A stretch of DNA of 64,000 bases, taken from positions 69,501 to 133,500 of the forward strand of contig SCMQ01000004.1 of the NCBI GenBank assembly GCA_005503335.1, given 5' to 3'. Positions within the stretch are counted from its first letter, which is position 1, and each line of letters begins with the position of its first letter. The notes under the pieces were generated by a model, which was not told the origin of the DNA, did not search any database, and worked only from the letters and a program-made list of their open reading frames with translations. This document shows positions 1 to 11,867 of this stretch, piece by piece. This DNA is from Comamonadaceae bacterium 2FH (GTDB lineage: Bacteria; Pseudomonadota; Gammaproteobacteria; Burkholderiales; Burkholderiaceae_C). Made by a program: the position numbers and the translations under genes.

Positions 1-171
1 CTCGGTCTTCTCTTCGGCGGCCGGGGCAGCGGCGCCACCGCCAGCGGCGGGAGCGGCCATGGCGGCGGCGCTCACGCCGAACTTCTCTTCGATGGCTTTC
101 ACCAGGTCGTTGAGCTCGAGGACCGTCATGCTGTCGAGCGCGGTCAGAAATGCGTCTTTATCGAATGCCAT
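1..171 (-). CDS. rplL: 50S ribosomal protein L7/L12, N-terminal part (cut by window edge)
   Basis: Only the first 57 codons are inside the window; the gene runs off the left edge. The start is [20 protein letters not shown], the N-terminal dimerisation domain of L7/L12, followed by [19 protein letters not shown], the beginning of the Ala/Gly-rich hinge. L7/L12 forms the ribosomal stalk that recruits the translational GTPases. It lies 41 bp downstream of rplJ, the usual rplJL arrangement, so L10 and L7/L12 are probably co-transcribed. Confidence 0.95.
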   Translation of the reverse strand, partial: MAFDKDAFLTALDSMTVLELNDLVKAIEEKFGVSAAAMAAPAAGGGAAAPAAEEKTE

Positions 172-212
172 TTTGATTTCCTAACAATTGGTTAACAGTT
201 TGGCTGCGCGCT

Positions 213-719
213 TCAGGCGGCAACCGGTTCGCCTTCGCCTTTTTTGGCCGCCAGGGCACCCAGCACCACGGCGGTGCGGGAGATCGGCGACATCAGCAAG
301 CCACACAGCTGGGCCAGCAGCACTTCCTTGGAAGGGATGCTGGCGAGCTGCTTGACGCCGTTGACGTCCAGGGCCTTGCCCGCGAATGCGCCGCCGCGAA
401 TCACCAGCTTGTCGTTGGTTTTCGCGAAGTCGGCCACCACCTTGGCGGCGGCCACGGCATCCACGGAGAAGCCATAGATCAGCGGGCCGGTCATCTGGTC
501 GGCCACGACCTCAAAGGCACTGCCGGCCACAGCACGGCGGGCCAGCGTGTTCTTCAACACGCTCAGGCTCACGCCCTTGCTGCGCGCGTCGGTGCGCAGT
601 TTGGTCATGTCAGCGACCGTGATGCCGCGGTATTCCGCCATCACCAGCGTTTGAGCTTGAGCGGCGAGGCCGGTCACTTCGGTGATGACCGCTTCTTTCT
701 CACTGCGATTCAGACTCAA
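213..719 (-). CDS. rplJ: 50S ribosomal protein L10
   Basis: The protein has 168 residues and begins [20 protein letters not shown], the classical L10 N-terminus (family length about 165-175). It anchors the L7/L12 dimers to 23S rRNA as the stalk base. The start codon is TTG at 717-719, with AAGGAG placed a few bases upstream, and no better ATG fits the family N-terminus. It follows a 242-nt untranslated leader after rplA that probably serves L10 autoregulation. Confidence 0.96.
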   Translation of the reverse strand: MSLNRSEKEAVITEVTGLAAQAQTLVMAEYRGITVADMTKLRTDARSKGVSLSVLKNTLARRAVAGSAFEVVADQMTGPLIYGFSVDAVAAAKVVADFAKTNDKLVIRGGAFAGKALDVNGVKQLASIPSKEVLLAQLCGLLMSPISRTAVVLGALAAKKGEGEPVAA

Positions 720-961
720 GGTCTACTCCTTCAAAATGTGCCTTCGGGCTTTCGCCCTCGGACACGCCTCATTGCAGCGACCAACTGTTTTCAGAAACCT
801 CTCGATTCCATCTGCAGCGGGATCGCCATCTGCGTTGGCTTTCCTCTGATTAAGCGCGGCCAGCCGCGCGCCAACGGTCTTGGATGGCCTGCCGGGGTCC
901 TGGAAGGGGCTCCGGCAGCCCACCACACCGGGCCACCCTTGCGGGAAGCCCGAATCTACGT
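720..961 (-). promoter_or_regulatory. Probable L10 autoregulatory leader upstream of rplJ
   Basis: A 242-nt non-coding stretch separates rplA from rplJ while the other genes of the cluster are nearly contiguous. Read on the minus strand it can form a long stem in which CGTTGGC pairs with GCCAACG, a GCCGG/CCGGC stem with a large internal loop, and a GGGCGAAAGCCC hairpin shortly before the ribosome binding site. Binding of L10-L12 to such a leader to repress rplJL is well established in bacteria. Assignment here is by position and visible stems only; no covariance model was run. The 80-codon reading frame inside it looks like a shadow. Confidence 0.6.
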
Positions 962-1657
962 TCACGCCGCGATGGTCTGGGTGTCCACGCGGACACCGAC
1001 GCCCATGGTCGACGAGACCGCCACCTTGCGCAGGTACACGCCCTTGCTGGTGGCCGGCTTGGCCTTGTTCAGGGCCTCGATCAGCGCCACCAGGTTGCCC
1101 TGCAGCTTGTCGTTGCCGAACGAGCGGCGGCCGATCGTGCCGTGCACGATGCCGGCCTTGTCCACGCGGAACTGCACCTGGCCCGCTTTGGCGTTCTTCA
1201 CGGCCGTGGCCACGTCGGGCGTCACCGTGCCGACCTTGGGGTTCGGCATCAGGCCGCGCGGGCCCAGGATCTGGCCCAGCGTGCCGACCACGCGCATCGC
1301 GTCGGGGGCGGCGATCACCACGTCGAAGGGCATGTCACCGGCCTTGACCATGGCGGCCAGGTCGTCCATGCCGACGATGTCGGCGCCGGCGGCCTTGGCT
1401 TCCTCGGCCTTGGCACCCTGGGCGAACACGGCCACGCGCTTGGTCTTGCCGGTGCCGTTGGGCAGCACGACGGCGCCACGCACCACCTGGTCCGACTTCT
1501 TGGCGTCGATGCCGAGCTGCACGGCCACGTCGATGGACTCATCGAACTTGGCGGTGGCGGCTTCCTTGACGATGGCCAGCGCATCGCCCAGGGCGTACAG
1601 CTTCATGCTGTCGACCTTGCCCTGCAGGGCCTTTTGCTTCTTGGTCAGCTTGGACAT
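962..1657 (-). CDS. rplA: 50S ribosomal protein L1
   Basis: The protein has 231 residues from the chosen ATG and begins [20 protein letters not shown]; the family usually has 230-235. It builds the L1 stalk near the E site and classically represses its own L11 operon. Conserved segments include [13 protein letters not shown] and [17 protein letters not shown]. The ATG overlaps the stop of rplK by one base (TGATG), which suggests translational coupling; a GTG one codon upstream is also possible. Confidence 0.96.
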   Translation of the reverse strand: MSKLTKKQKALQGKVDSMKLYALGDALAIVKEAATAKFDESIDVAVQLGIDAKKSDQVVRGAVVLPNGTGKTKRVAVFAQGAKAEEAKAAGADIVGMDDLAAMVKAGDMPFDVVIAAPDAMRVVGTLGQILGPRGLMPNPKVGTVTPDVATAVKNAKAGQVQFRVDKAGIVHGTIGRRSFGNDKLQGNLVALIEALNKAKPATSKGVYLRKVAVSSTMGVGVRVDTQTIAA

Positions 1658-2088
1658 CACACGCCCTCCACATTCACGCCCATGGAACGGGCCGAGCCGG
1701 CGATGGTGCGCACGGCGGCGTCCAGGTCGGCGGCCGTCATGTCCTTCATCTTGGTCTTGGCGATCTCTTCGAGCTGGGCGCGCGTGATCTTGCCGACCTT
1801 GTCGGTATGCGGCTTGGACGAGCCCTTGTCGAGCTTGATGGCCTTCTTGATCAGGGTCGTCGCGGGCGGCGTCTTGATGATGAAGGTGAAGCTCTTGTCC
1901 GCGAACGCGGTGATCACCACCGGCAGCGGCAGACCGGGCTCGACGCCCTGGGTCTGGGCGTTGAACGCCTTGCAGAACTCCATGATGTTCAGACCGCGCT
2001 GGCCCAGAGCGGGACCAATGGGCGGCGACGGATTGGCTTTGCCAGCCGGCACTTGCAGCTTGACAAAACCGACGATTTTCTTCGCCAT
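1657..2088 (-). CDS. rplK: 50S ribosomal protein L11
   Basis: The protein has 143 residues and begins [20 protein letters not shown] with the [20 protein letters not shown] signature of L11. It binds the GTPase-associated centre of 23S rRNA and is needed for stringent activation of RelA in other bacteria. It lies 124 bp downstream of nusG and overlaps rplA by one base. Length and sequence are entirely typical. Confidence 0.97.
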   Translation of the reverse strand: MAKKIVGFVKLQVPAGKANPSPPIGPALGQRGLNIMEFCKAFNAQTQGVEPGLPLPVVITAFADKSFTFIIKTPPATTLIKKAIKLDKGSSKPHTDKVGKITRAQLEEIAKTKMKDMTAADLDAAVRTIAGSARSMGVNVEGV

Positions 2089-2212
2089 GCTTTTCTCCTT
2101 GCGGGTTCTAACGCCTGGGCGGCTACGCCTGGGCTCCCCGGGGTTGACGACTCACAAACAACATCCGCACCGAGTCGCAAGGCGCGGAATCAGATCCCTC
2201 AGGTGAAGAAAC

Positions 2213-2791
2213 TTAGGTTTTCTCGACCTGGCTGAATTCGAGCTCCACCGGCGTGGCGCGACCGAAGATCGTGACCGACACGCGCAGCTTGTTCTTTTCG
2301 TAGTTGACTTCCTCGACCGTGCCGTTGAAGTCGGTGAACGGGCCTTCCTTGACGCGCACGTACTCGCCGACCTCGAACTCCACCTTGTGGCGCGGCTTGT
2401 CTGTGCCTTCCTGCATCTGGCTGACGATCTTCTGCACCTCGTCCTCGGAGATCGGCGCCGGGCGGTTGCGCGCGCCACCGACGAAGCCGGTCACCTTGGC
2501 GGTGTTCTTCACCAGGTGCCAGGTGTCGTCGTTCATCACCATCTCGACCAGCACGTAGCCGGGGAAGAACTTGCGCTCGGTGGTGCGCCTCTGGCCGTTC
2601 TTCATCTCGACCACTTCCTCGGTCGGGACCAGGATGCGGCCGAACTTGTCCTGCATGCCGGCGCGGTTGATGCGCTCGACGATGTTGCGCTCCACGGCCT
2701 TCTCCATGCCCGAATAGGCATGGACCACGTACCACTTGAGGTCGGGGTTGGCAGGGGCGCCGCCAGCGGCGTTTTCTACAACATCGGTCAT
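2213..2791 (-). CDS. nusG: Transcription termination/antitermination factor NusG
   Basis: The 192-residue protein has an NGN domain ([20 protein letters not shown] near residue 20) and a C-terminal KOW motif ([13 protein letters not shown]). NusG binds RNA polymerase, suppresses pausing and links to Rho or ribosomal S10. The chosen start [11 protein letters not shown] overlaps the secE stop by one base (TGATG), marking a coupled secE-nusG pair. The longer upstream reading of this frame is only a shadow of secE. Confidence 0.96.
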   Translation of the reverse strand: MTDVVENAAGGAPANPDLKWYVVHAYSGMEKAVERNIVERINRAGMQDKFGRILVPTEEVVEMKNGQRRTTERKFFPGYVLVEMVMNDDTWHLVKNTAKVTGFVGGARNRPAPISEDEVQKIVSQMQEGTDKPRHKVEFEVGEYVRVKEGPFTDFNGTVEEVNYEKNKLRVSVTIFGRATPVELEFSQVEKT

Positions 2792-3174
2792 CACTTTTTC
2801 CACCCCAGAATCAGGTCGTAGAACACCCATTCGAGCGTCTTGTCGGTCAGCCAGAGGAACAGCGCCATGATCACCACGAAGGCGAACACGTAGGCCGTCA
2901 TCTGCATGCCTTCCTTGCGGGTCGGCCAGACCACCTTCTTGACCTCGCGCCAGGCGTCGCCGCCGAAGCCGATCAGCTGGCGCCCGGACTCCGAGCTCAG
3001 GAACACCGCCACCGCGGCACCCAGGCCGACCAGCAGCGCGCCCCACTGGGCCAGGGCACCCTGCTTGGACAGCAGGTAAAAGGCCACCAGCGCCGCGACG
3101 ACCAGGGCGCCGGCCACGGCGAGCCTGGCCTTGTCGGCTCCGGTACTGACGGTTTCAACTTGAGATGTGGCCAT
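2791..3174 (-). CDS. secE: Preprotein translocase subunit SecE
   Basis: The 127-residue protein is of the long, three-helix SecE type known from E. coli rather than the short single-helix form. Two hydrophobic segments lie near residues 18-65, then the amphipathic region [19 protein letters not shown], then the conserved last transmembrane helix near residues 95-120. SecE clamps the SecYEG channel. It is translationally coupled to nusG and preceded by tRNA-Trp, as in many proteobacteria. Confidence 0.95.
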   Translation of the reverse strand: MATSQVETVSTGADKARLAVAGALVVAALVAFYLLSKQGALAQWGALLVGLGAAVAVFLSSESGRQLIGFGGDAWREVKKVVWPTRKEGMQMTAYVFAFVVIMALFLWLTDKTLEWVFYDLILGWKK

Positions 3175-3224
3175 GTCGGCAAGTCCTGCGCTCTGCTGCT
3201 TGGGTCCCAGCGCTTACAACGCTG

Positions 3225-3250
3225 AAGCCCGCCAGGGTGCTGGCGGGCTT
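3225..3250 (-). terminator. Strong inverted repeat between tRNA-Trp and secE
   Basis: AAGCCCGCCA and TGGCGGGCTT form a perfect 10-bp stem around a 6-nt loop, just 3' of tRNA-Trp. There is no clear U-tract, so it may be a partial terminator, a processing signal for the tRNA 3' end, or an attenuator that sets expression of secE-nusG relative to tuf. Seen directly; function inferred. Confidence 0.5.
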
Positions 3251-3267
3251 GAAAACCACCCCATGGG

Positions 3268-3343
3268 TGGCAGGGGCAGAGGGAATCGAACCCCCAACCT
3301 TCGGTTTTGGAGACCGACGCTCTGCCAGTTGAGCTATACCCCT
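3268..3343 (-). tRNA. tRNA-Trp (anticodon CCA)
   Basis: The 76-nt cloverleaf has an AGGGGTA...TGCCCCT acceptor pairing, the T-loop GGTTCGATTC and an encoded 3' CCA. The anticodon loop reads TCTCCAAAA, giving anticodon CCA for tryptophan. It sits 12 bp from the end of tuf and upstream of secE, a conserved order in proteobacteria. Confidence 0.96.
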
Positions 3344-3354
3344 ACGAGCCTCGA

Positions 3355-4545
<1,191 letters not shown>

Positions 4546-4620
4546 TTTTTCGACTCCGAAAAAAACAATTAGTCAACAACCGCGACACCAGGCACGCGAA
4601 CCGGTCGCACACCCTGAGAA

Positions 4621-4696
<76 letters not shown>

Positions 4697-4725
4697 GAAA
4701 ATTCTGCACTCGCCACACCGTCGAC

Positions 4726-4799
4726 TGGAGCGGGAGACGGGAATCGAACCCGCGTCATTAGCTTGGAAGGCTAAGGTTCTACCATTGAACTACTCCCGC
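4726..4799 (-). tRNA. tRNA-Gly (anticodon TCC)
   Basis: The 74-nt cloverleaf has a GCGGGAG/CTCCCGC acceptor stem, an encoded CCA and the anticodon loop CTTCCAA, giving TCC. It lies between tRNA-Tyr and tRNA-Thr, 30-100 bp apart, in the tuf-leading tRNA cluster. Confidence 0.95.
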
Positions 4800-4900
4800 A
4801 TCGACCGCACGGCCACGCACCAGGCGCGACCCGCGGGAGCCAATGCACGGAAACCTTTTCCAAACGCTCGCCGTCAACTGGCATGGCCAGATTTTTTTGC

Positions 4901-4986
4901 TGGTGGAGGAGGCTGGATTCGAACCAGCGTAGGCGTAAGCCAACAGATTTACAGTCTGCCCCCTTTAGCCACTCGGGCACTCCTCC
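4901..4986 (-). tRNA. tRNA-Tyr (anticodon GTA)
   Basis: The 86-nt class II tRNA has a long variable arm, a GGAGGAG/CTCCTCC acceptor stem, an encoded CCA and the anticodon arm CAGACTGTAAATCTG, giving GTA. It is the first tRNA of the tyr-gly-thr-tuf unit; the E. coli-like thrU copy ahead of it is absent. Confidence 0.95.
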
Positions 4987-5045
4987 GCAGCGAACTCAGG
5001 ATTATGCCAGCATTTTTGCCCGATGACGATGCCGGGCCAAAGAAT

Positions 5046-5816
5046 TTACCATTCGACCGGCTTTTCCCCCTGGCGCACCAGGTAGTCGTTGGCCGAGCGG
5101 AAGTGGCCGCAGCCCAGGAAAGGCTGGGGCGGCCGCAGGGCCGACAGCGGCGAGGGGTGGTTGGCCGTCAGCACCAGGTGCCGCCCACCCTGAGCGGCCG
5201 CTTCGATCAGCGGCCGCTTGGCCTGGGCATGCCCTCCCCAGAGCATGAACACCGCGGGGCGAGAGCCCTGCGCCACGGCCTGCACCGCGGCGTCGCTCAA
5301 GGCCTCCCAGCCCCGGCGTGCGTGGCTGCCGGCCTGCCCATCCTCCACCGTGAAGCTGGTGTTGAGCAGCAGCACGCCCTGACGCGCCCAGCGCACCAGC
5401 GAGCCGTCGGCCGGCGGCGCCAGGCCCAGGTCGCGCTGCAGTTCCTTGAAGATGTTGCGCAGGCTGGGCGGGATCCTGACCCCGGGCGCCACCGAGAAGG
5501 CCAGGCCCTCGGCTTGGCCGGGGCCGTGGTAGGGGTCCTGGCCCAGGATGACCACGCGCACCGCCGCGCGCGGCGTCAGCGCCAGGGCGCGCAGCGGCAG
5601 CGGCGGATAGACCGCCGCCCCGGCCGCCAGGCGCGCGCGCACGAAAGCCTCGACCCGCCGCCCCTCGGGGCCGGCCAGGAAGGCGTCGACCAGCGGCCGC
5701 CAGTCGGGCGCCACCCCCTCCAGGCCGTCCAGCCAGGCGCCCAGACGCCCGGCGGGCCGGTCTGCCGCCGGCGGCGGCTCGTCGAGCATCAGTTCAGCCT
5801 GAACCGGTGATCGCAT
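5046..5816 (-). CDS. ung: Uracil-DNA glycosylase (family 1)
   Basis: The enzyme excises uracil from DNA to start base-excision repair. The water-activating motif GQDPYHG lies near residues 92-98 with the catalytic Asp near 94, and the HPSPLS motif begins near residue 220. The ATG at 5816 was chosen because GGAG sits about 7 nt upstream; another ATG two codons earlier and one at 5789 are possible, giving 247-258 residues against about 230 in E. coli. The N-terminal extension is Pro/Ala rich. It lies 22 bp after trpC and may be read from the trp operon. Confidence 0.95.
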   Translation of the reverse strand: MRSPVQAELMLDEPPPAADRPAGRLGAWLDGLEGVAPDWRPLVDAFLAGPEGRRVEAFVRARLAAGAAVYPPLPLRALALTPRAAVRVVILGQDPYHGPGQAEGLAFSVAPGVRIPPSLRNIFKELQRDLGLAPPADGSLVRWARQGVLLLNTSFTVEDGQAGSHARRGWEALSDAAVQAVAQGSRPAVFMLWGGHAQAKRPLIEAAAQGGRHLVLTANHPSPLSALRPPQPFLGCGHFRSANDYLVRQGEKPVEW

Positions 5817-5838
5817 GCGCATGCTCCGCGGCGCGCGT

Positions 5839-6627
5839 TCAGGAGAACAGCGCCGCCAGCGCGGCACCGGGGTCGCTCGCGCGCATGAAGGCCTCGCCGA
5901 CCAGGAAGGCGTGCACGCCGGCGTCGCGCATGCGCTGCACGTCGGCGCGCGTGAGGATGCCGCTTTCGGTGACCAGCAGCCGGTCGGCCGGCACGTCCTT
6001 GAGCATGGACAGCGTGGTGTCCAGGCTGACCTCGAAGCTGCGCAGGTTGCGGTTGTTGATGCCGACCAGCGGGGTCTTGAGCCTGAGCGCGCGCTCGAGC
6101 TCGGCGCGGTCGTGCACCTCGACCAGCACCGCCATGTCCAGACCGCGCGCGATGGCCTCGAGCTCGGCCATCCGGGCGTCGTCCAGGCAGGCCGCGATCA
6201 GCAGGATGCAGTCGGCGCCGATGGCGCGCGCCTCGTAGACCTGGTAGGGGTCGACCATGAAGTCCTTGCGCAGCACCGGCAGGTCGCAGGAGGCGCGGGC
6301 CTGCTTGAGGTAGTCGATGCTGCCTTGGAAGAACTGGCGGTCGGTCAGCACCGACAGGCAGGCCGCGCCGTGCTCGGCATAGCTTTGCGCGATGTCGGCC
6401 GGCACGAAGTCCTCGCGCAGCACGCCCTTGGAAGGGCTGGCCTTCTTGACCTCGGCGATCACGGCGGCTTGGCCGGCGGCGATGCGCGCGCGCATCGCGC
6501 CGACGAAATCGCGCGTCAGCACCCGGCTCTCGGCGTCGGCGCGCATCGCGGCCAGCGACTTCTTCTTCAGGCCGGCCGCGACCTCCTCGCGCTTGACGGC
6601 GACGATCTTGTCAAGAATGTCGCTCAT
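5839..6627 (-). CDS. trpC: Indole-3-glycerol phosphate synthase
   Basis: The 262-residue single-domain TIM barrel closes carboxyphenylamino-deoxyribulose phosphate to indole-glycerol phosphate. Visible motifs are [15 protein letters not shown] (substrate loop with catalytic Lys), [20 protein letters not shown] and LVTESGIL. It is not fused to TrpF. The ATG overlaps the trpD stop in ATGA, so it is coupled to trpD in the tryptophan operon. Confidence 0.97.
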   Translation of the reverse strand: MSDILDKIVAVKREEVAAGLKKKSLAAMRADAESRVLTRDFVGAMRARIAAGQAAVIAEVKKASPSKGVLREDFVPADIAQSYAEHGAACLSVLTDRQFFQGSIDYLKQARASCDLPVLRKDFMVDPYQVYEARAIGADCILLIAACLDDARMAELEAIARGLDMAVLVEVHDRAELERALRLKTPLVGINNRNLRSFEVSLDTTLSMLKDVPADRLLVTESGILTRADVQRMRDAGVHAFLVGEAFMRASDPGAALAALFS

Positions 6628-7661
6628 GCCTGCGCCCTCACCGACTGGCTGAAGGCCACGAACTGGGCCAGCTTGGCCTTGGCCGCGCCGGAATCGATCG
6701 CCGCGCGCGCCCGCTCCACGCCGTCCTCCATCGTGGCCACCACGTTGGCCGCGTACAGCGCGACGCCGGCGTTGAAAATCACGATGTCGCGCGCCGCGCC
6801 ATGGTCGTTGTCGAGCACGCCGTGGATCAGGGCCAGCGACTGCTCGGGCGTCTCCACTTTCAGCGTGCGGTTGCTGGCCATGGGCAGGTCGAAGTCCTCG
6901 GGGTGGATCTCGTACTCGCTGATCTCGCCGTTCTTGAGCTCGCCGACCATGGTGGCCGCGCCCAGGCTGATCTCGTCCATGCCGTCGCGGCCGTAGACCA
7001 CCAGCGCGTGCTCGGCGCCCAGGCGCTGCAGGGCGCGCACCTGTATGCCGACCAGGTCGGGGTGGAACACGCCCATCAGGATGTTGGGCGCGCCGGCCGG
7101 GTTTGTGAGCGGGCCCAGGATGTTGAAGATGGTGCGCACGCCCAGCTCCTTGCGCACCGGCGCCACGTTCTTCATGGCCGGATGGTGGTTGGGCGCGAAC
7201 ATGAAGCCTATGCCCACTTCGGCAATGCTGCGCGTGATCTGCCCGGGCGTCAGGTCCAGGCTGCCGCCCAGACGCTCGACCACGTCGGCGCTACCGGACT
7301 TGCTGGACACGCTGCGGCCGCCATGCTTGCTGACCCGCGCGCCCGCGGCGGCGGCCACGAACATGGCGCAGGTGGAGATGTTGAAGGTGTGGGCCCCGTC
7401 GCCGCCCGTGCCCACGATGTCGACCAGGTGCCGGGTGTCGGCCACCTGGACCTTGGTCGAGAACTCGCGCATCACCTGCGCCGCGGCCGTGATCTCGCCT
7501 ATGGTTTCCTTCTTGACGCGCAGGCCGGTGACCAGCGCGGCCGTCATCACGGGCGAGAGCTCGCCCTTCATGATCATGCGCATGAGGACCAGCATCTCGT
7601 CGTGGAAGATCTCGCGGTGCTCTATGGTCCGCTGCAGGGCTTCCTGGGGGGTGATGGACAT
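6624..7661 (-). CDS. trpD: Anthranilate phosphoribosyltransferase
   Basis: The 345-residue enzyme transfers phosphoribose from PRPP to anthranilate. The PRPP-binding [14 protein letters not shown] motif lies near residue 80 and the [16 protein letters not shown] segment near 110. The start [11 protein letters not shown] was chosen because AAGGAG lies 7 nt upstream; the 12 codons before it are not conserved. It is free-standing rather than fused to TrpG and overlaps trpC by 4 nt. Confidence 0.97.
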   Translation of the reverse strand: MSITPQEALQRTIEHREIFHDEMLVLMRMIMKGELSPVMTAALVTGLRVKKETIGEITAAAQVMREFSTKVQVADTRHLVDIVGTGGDGAHTFNISTCAMFVAAAAGARVSKHGGRSVSSKSGSADVVERLGGSLDLTPGQITRSIAEVGIGFMFAPNHHPAMKNVAPVRKELGVRTIFNILGPLTNPAGAPNILMGVFHPDLVGIQVRALQRLGAEHALVVYGRDGMDEISLGAATMVGELKNGEISEYEIHPEDFDLPMASNRTLKVETPEQSLALIHGVLDNDHGAARDIVIFNAGVALYAANVVATMEDGVERARAAIDSGAAKAKLAQFVAFSQSVRAQA

Positions 7662-7674
7662 TTGCAAGCTCCTT

Positions 7675-8337
7675 CTATCGTGACGGGACCGGCGCATCCG
7701 AGAGCGCCAGCTTGAGGCCGAAGCCTATGAACAGAGCGCCGGCCACGCGCTGCAGACCGGCCAGGCCATGGCGCAGCGAGCCCAGCCGCCCGGCCAGCCA
7801 GGCCGCCAGCAGCGCCCAGCCGAAGTTGACCAGCAGGCCGTTGAGGTTGAACAGGGCGCCCAGCCCCAGGAAGGCCAGCGTGGGGTCGCCCGCCCCGGGC
7901 GCGATGAACTGCGGAACGAAGGCCAGGAAGAACAGCGCCACCTTGGGGTTGAGCGCATTGGTCCAGAAGCCCTGCAGGAACAGCCGGCCCAGGCCGGGCC
8001 GCAACGCCACCGCGTCCGGGGCCAGGACCACCGGCCCGGATTCACGCGCGCGGCGCGCCAGCAACATGGACAGGCCGACATAGACCAGGTAGGCCGCGAC
8101 CAGCCACTTGAGCACGGCAAAGGCCGTGGCCGAGGCCGCGACCAGGGCGCTGACGCCGACGGCCGCCGCGAGAATGTGCACGCAGCAGCCGGCCGCAATG
8201 CCCAGCGCCGCCACCATGCCGGCGCGCGCGCCCGACTTCAGCGCGCGCGTCACGATGAACAGCACGTCGGGCCCCGGCGTCAGGTTGAGCAGCAGGCCCG
8301 CGACGACGAACAGCCCCAGGTGGTCGACGCCCATCAT
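7675..8337 (-). CDS. LysE/RhtB-family amino acid exporter
   Basis: About 220 residues with five or six hydrophobic helices and the family signature [19 protein letters not shown] near the N-terminus. The family exports amino acids or analogues such as lysine, threonine, homoserine lactone and leucine; the substrate cannot be read here. The gene sits inside the trp operon between trpG and trpD, so export of tryptophan, anthranilate or another aromatic amino acid is a reasonable guess. The 13-bp gap to trpD and the repeat just upstream suggest insertion into an older trpG-trpD junction. Confidence 0.85.
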   Translation of the reverse strand: MMGVDHLGLFVVAGLLLNLTPGPDVLFIVTRALKSGARAGMVAALGIAAGCCVHILAAAVGVSALVAASATAFAVLKWLVAAYLVYVGLSMLLARRARESGPVVLAPDAVALRPGLGRLFLQGFWTNALNPKVALFFLAFVPQFIAPGAGDPTLAFLGLGALFNLNGLLVNFGWALLAAWLAGRLGSLRHGLAGLQRVAGALFIGFGLKLALSDAPVPSR

Positions 8338-8340
8338 GCG

Positions 8341-8420
8341 GCCCCCACGCTTGCGGCCCAAGCCGCGGCGCTGCCCCCCGAGGGGGCCTTCGCGCCTTGG
8401 AGCGGTCCGGCGGCGCTCAT
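8341..8420 (+). repeat. ~80-bp Comamonadaceae-type intergenic repeat, copy A
   Basis: This stretch fills the gap between trpG and the LysE gene and is nearly identical to copies at 27751-27831 (inverted) and 55970-56050. Shared blocks in order are GCCCCCACGCTTG, GCGCTGCCCCCC, GAGGGGGCCTTCGCGCCTTG and GGCGGCGCTCA. The GCCCCC-CGA-GGGGGC core is a perfect hairpin. No coding frame is conserved. Confidence 0.85.
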
Positions 8421-8422
8421 GC

Positions 8423-8989
<567 letters not shown>

Positions 8990-8994
8990 GATGC

Positions 8995-9329
8995 TCACCC
9001 TTCTCGTGCCGTGCGGGGTGCGTCTTCGCGCAGGCGCGCGAATTCGCGGTGTTCATAGGCGATGTAGGCCTCCATCATGCTGCGGTAGATAGCCTCGATC
9101 AGCTCGGGCGCTCCGCCCTCGGCCTCGGCGCGCGGGCGCACGCGGTCCACGATGGCCTGGATGCGCGCCTCGTCACGCACCTGCGCCGCGTCCTGCTTGA
9201 TGCGCGCAGCCTGCGTCATGTAGCCGCCCCGCTGCACGAGCAGGGGCACCAGGATGTCGTCGAGCGCGTCGATCTGGCGACGCACGTCTTCCATGGTGGT
9301 GCAGTGCTGCACCTTGTCGATCGCGCGTG

Positions 9330-9333
<4 letters not shown>
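8995..9333 (-). CDS. Chorismate mutase, AroQ class (PchB/CM type II)
   Basis: The 112-residue all-helical protein fits the short monofunctional AroQ fold: [23 protein letters not shown] near the start and [21 protein letters not shown] near the end. It would convert chorismate to prephenate, or act as isochorismate pyruvate lyase; the sequence alone does not separate these. It overlaps trpE by 4 nt (ATGA) and abuts trpG, so a chorismate-consuming enzyme that competes with TrpE is translated from the trp mRNA. PheA is presumably encoded elsewhere. Confidence 0.88.
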
Positions 9334-10829
<1,496 letters not shown>

Positions 10830-10965
10830 GAGAGAAGCCTCCATCGAGCCTCGACAACCCTGTGGATTCTGGGCAAGGGTTGCGTTCATCCATCCTGTGC
10901 CCCGCGGCCAGAGGTGCCGGGAGCGCCTGGGCGCGGGCCTGCGGCCGCGCGGTCAGAAATGCACG

Positions 10966-11049
10966 TTACTCTGGCTTACGCCAAGGCCAGGCTCCCCGGC
11001 CTTGCAGGCCCGGCAGGCAAGCGCAGTGGAAAGTGCCGTGAATGAACAT
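10966..11049 (-). CDS. Candidate trp operon leader peptide (trpL)
   Basis: A 27-codon ORF with ATG start lies about 136 nt upstream of trpE. It begins MFIHGTFHCACLP and ends GAWPWRKPE, so two Trp codons stand one codon apart near the stop, the hallmark of ribosome-mediated trp attenuation. The Trp codons lie in a stem in which CTGGC can pair with GCCAG, and a long GC-rich stem (GCGGCC/GGCCTGCGG type) follows. A possible -10 (TACACT) lies about 15 nt before the ATG. No clean U-tract terminator is visible, so the mechanism is inferred. The ORF has no separate product role. Confidence 0.6.
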   Translation of the reverse strand: MFIHGTFHCACLPGLQGRGAWPWRKPE

Positions 11050-11096
11050 CGTGGCCAGAGTGTAGCAAAGCCGCGCCCCGGCGCGCCCCCGGATTC

Positions 11097-11792
11097 TCAC
11101 CCAGCCAGCTCCCCCAGCGAGTCGACGAAGCCGTCGGCGTCCACGGCGCGCACCGGCTCGCCATGGTTGTAGCCGTAGGTCACCAGCAGCACCGGGCAGC
11201 CGGCCGCGCGCGCGGCCTGGGCGTCGTTGCTCGAGTCGCCGATCATCAGGGTGCGGCCCGGGTGGGTACCCAGCGCCTCGCAGGTCTTGAGCAGGGGCAG
11301 CGGGTCGGGCTTCTTGCGTGCGAAGGCATCGCCGCCGAACACCGGCCCGAAATAGCCGTCCAGGCCCTTGGCCTTCAGCAGCGGCCGCGCGAACGCGCCC
11401 GGCTTGTTGGTCAGGCAGGCCAGCGGCAGCCCGGCCGCCCGCAGGGCGTGCAGGCCCTCGATGACGCCGGGGTAGACCCGGCTGTGGCGGCCGTTGACTT
11501 CCAGGTAATGCCGCTGGTAGGCGCGCCAGGCCGGCTCGTACAGCGCATCGGGCACGGCCGCGTCCGGGCCGCCGCGCTCGCGCGCCTGGTGCGCCATCAC
11601 CGAACGGATCAAATGCTCCGAGCCCTTGCCCACCAGGCGCTCGACCAGCGAGCGCGTGACCGCAGGGCGGCCCAGCTCGGCCAGCATGAGGTTCAGCGCG
11701 GCCTCGAAATCGCCCAGCGTGTCGACCAGGGTGCCGTCCAGGTCGACGATGCAGGCGTCTAGCTCGAGGCCTGCCAGCGAGGGAATGGACAT
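11097..11792 (-). CDS. gph: Phosphoglycolate phosphatase (HAD family)
   Basis: The 231-residue HAD hydrolase has motif I DLDGTLVDT near the N-terminus, the conserved Lys in KKPDPLPLL and the acidic motif MIGDSSNDAQAA. Gph removes phosphate from 2-phosphoglycolate formed by DNA repair or Rubisco. The assignment to Gph rests on the match and on the gph-trpE neighbourhood that is frequent in betaproteobacteria. The start is uncertain: MSIPSLAGLE at 11792 or MTRPERVSPM at 11819, neither with a strong ribosome binding site. Confidence 0.85.
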   Translation of the reverse strand: MSIPSLAGLELDACIVDLDGTLVDTLGDFEAALNLMLAELGRPAVTRSLVERLVGKGSEHLIRSVMAHQARERGGPDAAVPDALYEPAWRAYQRHYLEVNGRHSRVYPGVIEGLHALRAAGLPLACLTNKPGAFARPLLKAKGLDGYFGPVFGGDAFARKKPDPLPLLKTCEALGTHPGRTLMIGDSSNDAQAARAAGCPVLLVTYGYNHGEPVRAVDADGFVDSLGELAG

Positions 11793-11867
11793 CGGGGAAA
11801 CGCGCTCTGGCCTGGTCATCGGCCGAGCATAGCGCCAATGCCATGCCCTGCGCCGGGGCCCGGCTGC

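Noticed and set aside
720-965. Eighty-codon ORF between rplA and rplJ
   Set aside because: It coincides with the expected L10 leader, has no homologous protein pattern and lacks a ribosome binding site.
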